Below, in pieces: positions 58,850-64,000 of a DNA stretch of 64,000 nt. The notes under the pieces were generated by a model. That model did not search any database and had not been told where the DNA came from. It saw only the letters and a list, made by a program, of their open reading frames with translations. Location: assembly GCA_015501595.1 (NCBI GenBank), contig JADNRX010000049.1, positions 124,001-188,000 on the forward strand. The letters run 5' to 3'. Both the position numbers and the translations under genes were made by a program. This DNA is from Hymenopellis radicata. Taxonomy: Eukaryota; Basidiomycota; Agaricomycetes; Agaricales; Physalacriaceae. Numbering within the stretch: position 1 is the stretch's first letter; each line of letters starts with the position of its first letter.

Positions 58850-61542
58850 ATTCTTTGGGGAGGTACGGATTGGATGCGCTGAAGTGCAGTGGTGAGAGTT
58901 GCCGCTCTGAAGGTTTTACACAGAATTGTTCTGACGAGACGCTGGGGAACAATTAGAGAACAGTCGAGGAGTGGCTAAGCAATAACGTGCGTTAATGTCT
59001 CTGTGTTGAGGCGCAGACCTGCGCGGCGGTAATGACATGAGTGGCTTTGGTGACTGAAGGGGCCGTGGATTATCTGAGGGTTACCAGGGTTCCGGTGCCT
59101 TTATGTAGATCGCCATTGTCAGTGCCTCTTCAGCTGTTGTGTCACAGAAGCGTGATGGTCATAGACAGATGAGGGCAGCAACTCAGTCTCCAGCAGCATA
59201 TAGTAGTACTTTTTTTTCTCTCTACAGCCAAGCCGAAAGTCCCCAGTAGCGTGAACTTTCACTAGGTAGGTGTTTGCCTCGGGGGAACTCAACAAGTTCT
59301 TATCTATTTTCCTTCAACTTTTACGTGGCATTATAGAATACATACTACGGAGTAGATTCCGCAAAAAATCGAAGTGAAATTCCATCGGATCGACGACCAA
59401 TATCTCTTGGCGAAACAACACCGAAGGACAAGATAGTACAGAAACCCCCAGCATCGCAGTCGTCTTCAACCCTGCAATCACATCAATCCACACTTCCGTC
59501 CACAGACATTCTGAGCGTCCTGTCGAATTCCATGGCATTCTCCAATGAAAAGTGCTGTGTGCTGCGACGCGTACTGTCGACGCTGGGAGTATCCTGGTAA
59601 AGGCAATCGAGACCGTTGTGCATGTCCAGGTCATCCATGACTTAAATCTGGGCAAAAAGGTTCGCGTGTCGCAAGATAATTGTGTACTTCAAGTTGGAGG
59701 CACAGGAAGCTGAGAAGTATATGTGAGCAATAAAAATGAAAATAAGACGGCCTGAGACGCGATAACGAAAATAGGCGCGGAAGATAACGAAAACAACGCA
59801 CATCAGAGTGAAGATGCGGGCCCGTCCATCGAAATCGGCCTCGTACTGCGCCGCCGCGTCTCGCAGCGCTACGCTGCCTTGGGTGGTGTTACGAACCCCG
59901 TTCCAACGCCCCCAGATGGCTCTAGGAGTGGCACGGTCGTAGTAGAACTCGACCATGGAGACATTGTCGTTGGTGGAGGACATGTTGTCGGGCAAAGCGA
60001 GCGCGTCGGTGTTGTCGAGGAGGAGGGATCGCGAAGAATAAGCGCCTGCTGATCAGTGACAGCTCGCGACGCGCGTCATGAAGGAAAATCAGGGAACAAA
60101 GAAGAGTAGGATTTGCGGTGGAGGTATCGGGTCTATGGAAGAATGGAGAGCAGTGGGACATCCCGGATTGAGGTGACAACTAGAAGCCGGACATCAAGGT
60201 CAGAAACATTGTTACGACGAAGGAGGACTCGCGTGAACATGCTACGAGCACGCGTCTCGGCAGTGCACCTACCACGACGCGTCTGTTGGCTTCCTCGGGC
60301 TGTACACCCGAGTACTAGTCCCTTGGGCCACGTAGAGGCCAGATGTGTTTCGACGTACGTTCCCCGTTCTTGCTGCATGTCTTGATCCCTCTCCACTCCA
60401 TCTTTCGTCGTCTGCGCTTGACTTGTGTACCTACCATATATTGTCTGACACTGCATTGTAAGCGATTTCGCCCAAAAGAGCAGTTGAATACCCGTAATAA
60501 TGCGGATAATCTTGGAAATGGTGTGAGTGATGAAACTGAGCAACTATAGGTCTCCGTACCCGAGTTGGTGTATCAAATCATCTTCTGGAAGGTAATGAGA
60601 GGGACTGACCAAAGAAAGGAAGCCATATATCGTCGACTTGTCACTCATATAGGGTTCGGTTACAGGACTAGGCATTGATGTCGACGCCGAAGACGCCTGA
60701 AAAAAAAAGAGTTAGTGTGAGGACTATGGCGAGAGCATCGTGGTGGTGGGAAGCAAGAGGTAAGACCATGATGATGGGCCGGCGTCGGCAACGTGAGCGG
60801 GGACTTGGCGGGGACGATCCGTCGATCCTGCTCCATTGTCCATCCGACGGTCCGACGGGAGCGGAATTGTCGCTGGGGAAGGTAGCTTGGCAAACAAAGC
60901 CAAACCCCTTCCCTCCTTGTCAGCGCCCACCACAGCGACGCCCACGATGATCTCTAGACCACCAGTATAGCGCTTGCGCCTTCTCTCAGTGCTGGTCACC
61001 TCTCATCGTCGCCACTGTCGGCAACGTCACCCTCAACATCGGGACGCGATATGTTTGAAACGCACGCTGAAATTTGCTTACAGACGATGCCTAGGATGCA
61101 GGGGCTTGAATGCCGGGATCCTTGGTGAGTGTTGTCAACATACACTCCTTGACAATGACATTGCTAATTTTAATTGGTCGTCCTTGTAGCGTCGGCTTCC
61201 AGGGATCCGGCACGCTTCCTCCTCTACCAGATTCGCCAGACGACTTTATTTACGTGGAAGATGTACCTTACCGCGACGATGAAGAATTTTACCCTTTGCT
61301 CTTATCATTCTTGCCTACGTCGAAACGATGCCTGGCTCCATTTCTCCTCCCAATACCACACCCGCAGCTAGAGTCTCACGATCCCCTTGTTCTCTTTTTT
61401 CTATTGTCTCCCTCCTTTCTCTTCCCGCCTTGGACGCTCGTTATCGCATATGGGCCCCGCGGATGATCCGGCTGTGGAAGGTTGTACGTTTTTCTGCCAA
61501 TATCATACTAGCTCTTTTGGCTTACCGACGGCCAGGAACAAA
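58850..61542. other. no recognised gene
   Basis: Minus-strand frames 59995-59642 (contains one hydrophobic stretch) and 60543-60133 have no recognised motif. Plus-strand frames 61110-61466 are hydrophobic and proline-rich without splice support. Confidence 0.3.
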
Positions 61543-61697
61543 TGAAAATGCTGCTCCTCGGTGCCAACGAGGCGACAAGGTGCGCTCTTGCATTCTGTCT
61601 TTTTGCCGCCTCTAATGCTGACCTGCTACAGTCCACAGTTCTGATGCACATGAAATTCGTCTACCACGGCGGTCACAATGACCAGGAGCGCGACTAG
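61543..61697 (+). pseudogene. heterotrimeric G-protein alpha subunit fragment
   Basis: EQMKMLLLGANEAT is followed by an intron (GTGCGC...CAG, about 61580-61631) and STVLMHMKFVYHGGHNDQE. G-alpha subunits have LLLGAGESGKST at this place. Here the P-loop glycines and lysine are lost and one base is missing, so GTP binding is impossible. TAG follows at 61695-61697. Only this exon pair is recognisable. Confidence 0.75.
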
Positions 61698-63002
61698 AAC
61701 AAGGATGTATCGGTTGCTTCGACGTGCGTGTAATGACATGCCACGCTCGTTGACATCTCGAACTGACTGGTCTGTTATAGATCGCTCGTGCGTTCTTGCC
61801 TAGTCTCGACTAGCTTATCTCTCACAGACTGCCAGGCAATCGTGTTGCAGACGTTCTCCGTTCTCGTGTCGCGATGGCGAGACCCATGGTGGTCTCCTCT
61901 AGTGGTCATAGGCCTGATTTGGTTGTTCATTGCGCAACGTCGGCATCCGAACTGGACTTTTCAACGCCATCCTCTATAAAGTGACCCGGCCCATTCCTTT
62001 GAGGCCGACTACGGACTTCTCCCAGCCGAACGGTCGTGGGGTTGACCCTCCCCGGTTGACAAATGGAAGTTACGCCTCGCTCCATCACGACCGTGCTTAA
62101 GATGGGCATAAGGTATTGTTCACGTTCTATTTGTCGTGGAGTTGAGGCTGAGGTACTTCAAGTTCTAGGTTATTAGCTTGCTCTGACTCCATGTATAATA
62201 CCAAAGCGCATTCCCTAACACACCTAAATTCCCCGCGAGTCTATTTTCTTCGAAGCCTTATTCGACACGTTGTGAACCTCGATCGATTTTCTGTTTCCGA
62301 GATAACCGTGCTTCGTTGCTTCCCTTTATCAAGGTTGTCTGGACTTCCTTTTTTCATTCAGACTGAGATCATTTCTTCCAACACCATCCAGTTGATGCGC
62401 GCCATCCCGTAAGCCTGTCGGCTCTGTCCCTCAATCCCTCGCCGGCCGACGAGGGCACCAAGTCGACGTCCTTACCCCGCCCCAGCAGCTGCATGCCGAC
62501 ATGCTTAGGCGTGGTCAATGCGCTCAGTGCGGGGAGACAACGCCGTCACCAGCGCAGTTGCGTGCACGCGAGTTCTAACTCAACGACCCGGCAACATCTG
62601 GCATTACCGAGACGACATATAAGGTCGGCGAGCTTACTAGGTCTTCGATGTCGGTAGGCAGCGAAAGGTGATGGCGAGTCTTGTGTCGTCAGTACGTCAG
62701 TACGTCTGATACGTACCCGTCTACCTATTTCATGTGTTGTGGCATACCTCGCTCATACTCACTTTCCTATGTGTCATATATGTTGTTGGCGCCGTAGTCT
62801 GAACAATTCTTGCCCTCAACTCGTGTTCTCCAAGGTATCTGGTTGCTTTGTTCCCAGATTGAGAATGTCCCCTACTGCGCACTGATGTGTAACTTCTATG
62901 ATCTTCCCACCCGCCATGTCATTGTCATTGTTAACGCTGGCGGGTGTGACAGCCGTAAGCCCGCCAGGCACGCGGATTCTGAGCACCGTTACCATAGGAG
63001 GC
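61698..63002. other. no recognised gene
   Basis: A hydrophobic frame near 61850-61980 may be a membrane helix fragment. The remainder shows nothing. Confidence 0.3.
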
Positions 63003-63104
63003 GACGTCAATAGCTAGGTAACCTAGCCTCCTTTGAACATGACCAAGCGTACATCGAGTCTCGCTCATGTTCTAAAGGAGGCTAGGTTTTCGAGCTACGA
63101 CGTC
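63003..63104. repeat. 102-bp imperfect inverted repeat (hairpin)
   Basis: Two arms of about 40 bases, both starting with GACGTC at the outside and containing CCTAGCCTCCTTT, surround a loop of about 22 bases. No target duplication is evident. It could be a very small foldback element or a structured RNA. Confidence 0.75.
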
Positions 63105-63571
63105 AAATGGTGCCGTACCTTCAAGCCACGGATGAGGTGGGAGCGGGTGCTGCGCCATCTGTGGGCTCTGTAGCCCTACCCTAGGTAGGTTTTTTTTCAT
63201 TTTAGTTCCATAAGCCGGTATGCCCACATCGTTCGACGTATAGAATGACGCTGACCGATTTCGTCCAGACCGCTCTCTTCGCAGGGCTCTTAGGCAGCGT
63301 CCTGAACGATCACCAAAATCAGACCCAGGGGAAGGCTCCTTGTGCAGGCGTTCATTCTCTCCTCCGCAACAACGTCCTCTTCGCCGCCGCTCTCCCCAGA
63401 AGAGATCGCATCCCGTCTTATGGCACCCGTATTGGCTCCTCCCGGCCCGATGGATGTCTCCTGGATTTCATGCACGATTGATGCTCCCGGCGCGCCATTG
63501 CTCGGGAGTTATGTCGTGCATGAGCCCCACATCCTTGCGGTACGGGTTGGGTGAGGTCTCGTACCTGACCC
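63105..63571. other. no recognised gene before the carboxylase fragment
   Basis: Several overlapping frames, none with a motif. The carboxyltransferase sequence expected just upstream is not seen. Confidence 0.3.
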
Positions 63572-63895
63572 GTGCCTATCTTCTTCAAGAACGGTGTGTC
63601 TCACCTTACCGCCAGCAGCGATCTCCAAGGTGCTACTCATATTTTGGAGTGGATGTCGTACGTTCCGGATGTCAAAGACGGCGCTCTGCCTGTCCTTAAA
63701 TCCTCTGATTCTTGGGATCGAGAAATCGGTCACTATGTTTCTCCCAAGGGTGCTTACGATCATCGCTAGTTCATCGAAGGAACGGTTGACGAAACTTCGT
63801 CCGAGTGGCTGAGGGGATTCTTCGACAAGGGTTTCTTCCAGAGACGTTGAGTGGGCGGATACAGACTGTCGTCGTTGGACAGTTATACGCATAAC
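63572..63895 (+). pseudogene. ACC1: acetyl-CoA carboxylase carboxyltransferase fragment
   Basis: Acetyl-CoA carboxylase makes malonyl-CoA. The frame reads FFKNGVSHLTASSDLQGA, THILEWMSYVPDVKDG, DSWDREIG and PKGAYDHR, then TAG (63767-63769) in place of the tryptophan codon of the RWFIEG motif. The same frame continues FIEGTVDETSSEWLRGFFDK. One lost base after that moves the ETLSG...QTVVVG block to another frame. Similarity ends near 63,890. The rest of this >2,000-residue enzyme is absent, so it is an isolated, dead fragment. Confidence 0.85.
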
Positions 63896-64000
63896 TCTTT
63901 GTTAACATATAATACACGGGCTCTATCCTTCCTCCCGTCTCGCACTGAAGGAACAGCTCGAGAGCCTTGAGGGCGTTACAGACGACATGGCTGGGAATGT
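63896..64000 (+). other. window edge, possible exon
   Basis: The last bases keep one frame open (QLESLEGVTDDMAGN) up to the window end. It may be the start of a further exon, not identified. Confidence 0.2.

Noticed and set aside
1..64000. All lesions being sequencing or assembly errors
   Set aside because: Several genes with 4-13 exons in the same window join without a single error, and the lesions cluster in specific genes together with real internal deletions. Read-level support should still be checked.
1..64000. tRNA, rRNA or CRISPR
   Set aside because: I looked for B-box-like GGTTCRANNCC and for regularly spaced repeats. The few partial matches (for example near 19550 and 35079) lack an A box or a cloverleaf.

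Overview
The window reads as nuclear DNA of a basidiomycete, most likely a mushroom-forming agaricomycete. Genes are cut by many 45-60 nt introns with GTAAGT/GTATGT-like donors, and the recognisable repeat families (hAT with BED finger, Plavaka/CMC, non-LTR RNase H) and gene families (basidiomycete F-box, small RING proteins, AAA-ATPase-like, TET/JBP dioxygenase) are typical of that group. No rRNA, tRNA, CRISPR or bacterial-style operon was seen.

Layout. 0.4-3.7 kb: decayed midasin (MDN1). 4.8-7.5 kb: a divergent pair, an uncharacterised acidic protein (-) and a WW-domain coiled-coil protein (+). 7.7-10 kb: unrecognised minus-strand exons. 10.5-12.8 kb: a broken large-subunit catalase. 13.4-15.5 kb: RNase H end of a non-LTR element joined to a repeat family. 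15.5-18 kb: F-box and RING genes. 19.8 kb: a hAT-type MITE. 20-24 kb: decayed RING-like, phosphatase-like and Ser/Thr-rich membrane genes. 25.3-25.9 kb: a small intact four-exon gene. 28-31.4 kb: a decayed hAT transposase. 32.4-37.1 kb: a divergent pair, a large unknown protein and an intact AAA-ATPase-like protein. 38 kb: a third repeat copy containing a nested MITE. 40.2-44.1 kb: an intact TET/JBP dioxygenase gene. 45.1-46.5 kb: a near-identical inverted copy of the 14-15.5 kb repeat. 46.6-47.6 kb: Plavaka transposase relic. 48.2 kb: myosin light chain fragment. 49.1-51.2 kb: a zinc-finger protein whose first exon starts with a near-perfect histone H3 tail, split by a MITE. 51.4-51.8 kb: a 76-bp minisatellite. 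52.2-54 kb: Est1-like, TAF2-like bromodomain and FAB1 fragments. 58-58.8 kb: an uncharacterised basidiomycete gene. 61.5 kb: G-alpha fragment. 63.6-63.9 kb: acetyl-CoA carboxylase fragment.

Two gene classes are mixed. Fragments of conserved housekeeping genes (midasin, catalase, TAF2-like, FAB1, myosin light chain, G-alpha, ACC1) carry frameshifts, stops and internal deletions but keep introns, so they look like DNA-level duplications now decaying. Genes with intact splice structure (TET/JBP, AAA-ATPase-like, RING, the small coiled-coil gene, the H3-tail zinc-finger gene apart from its MITE) belong to lineage-specific families. The strongest candidate for something undescribed is the H3-tail zinc-finger protein, about 5 kb from a TET/JBP oxygenase: two possible chromatin-modifying proteins in a transposon-rich segment. 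All functional statements rest on motif recognition by eye. Splice sites were read manually and no database search was possible.
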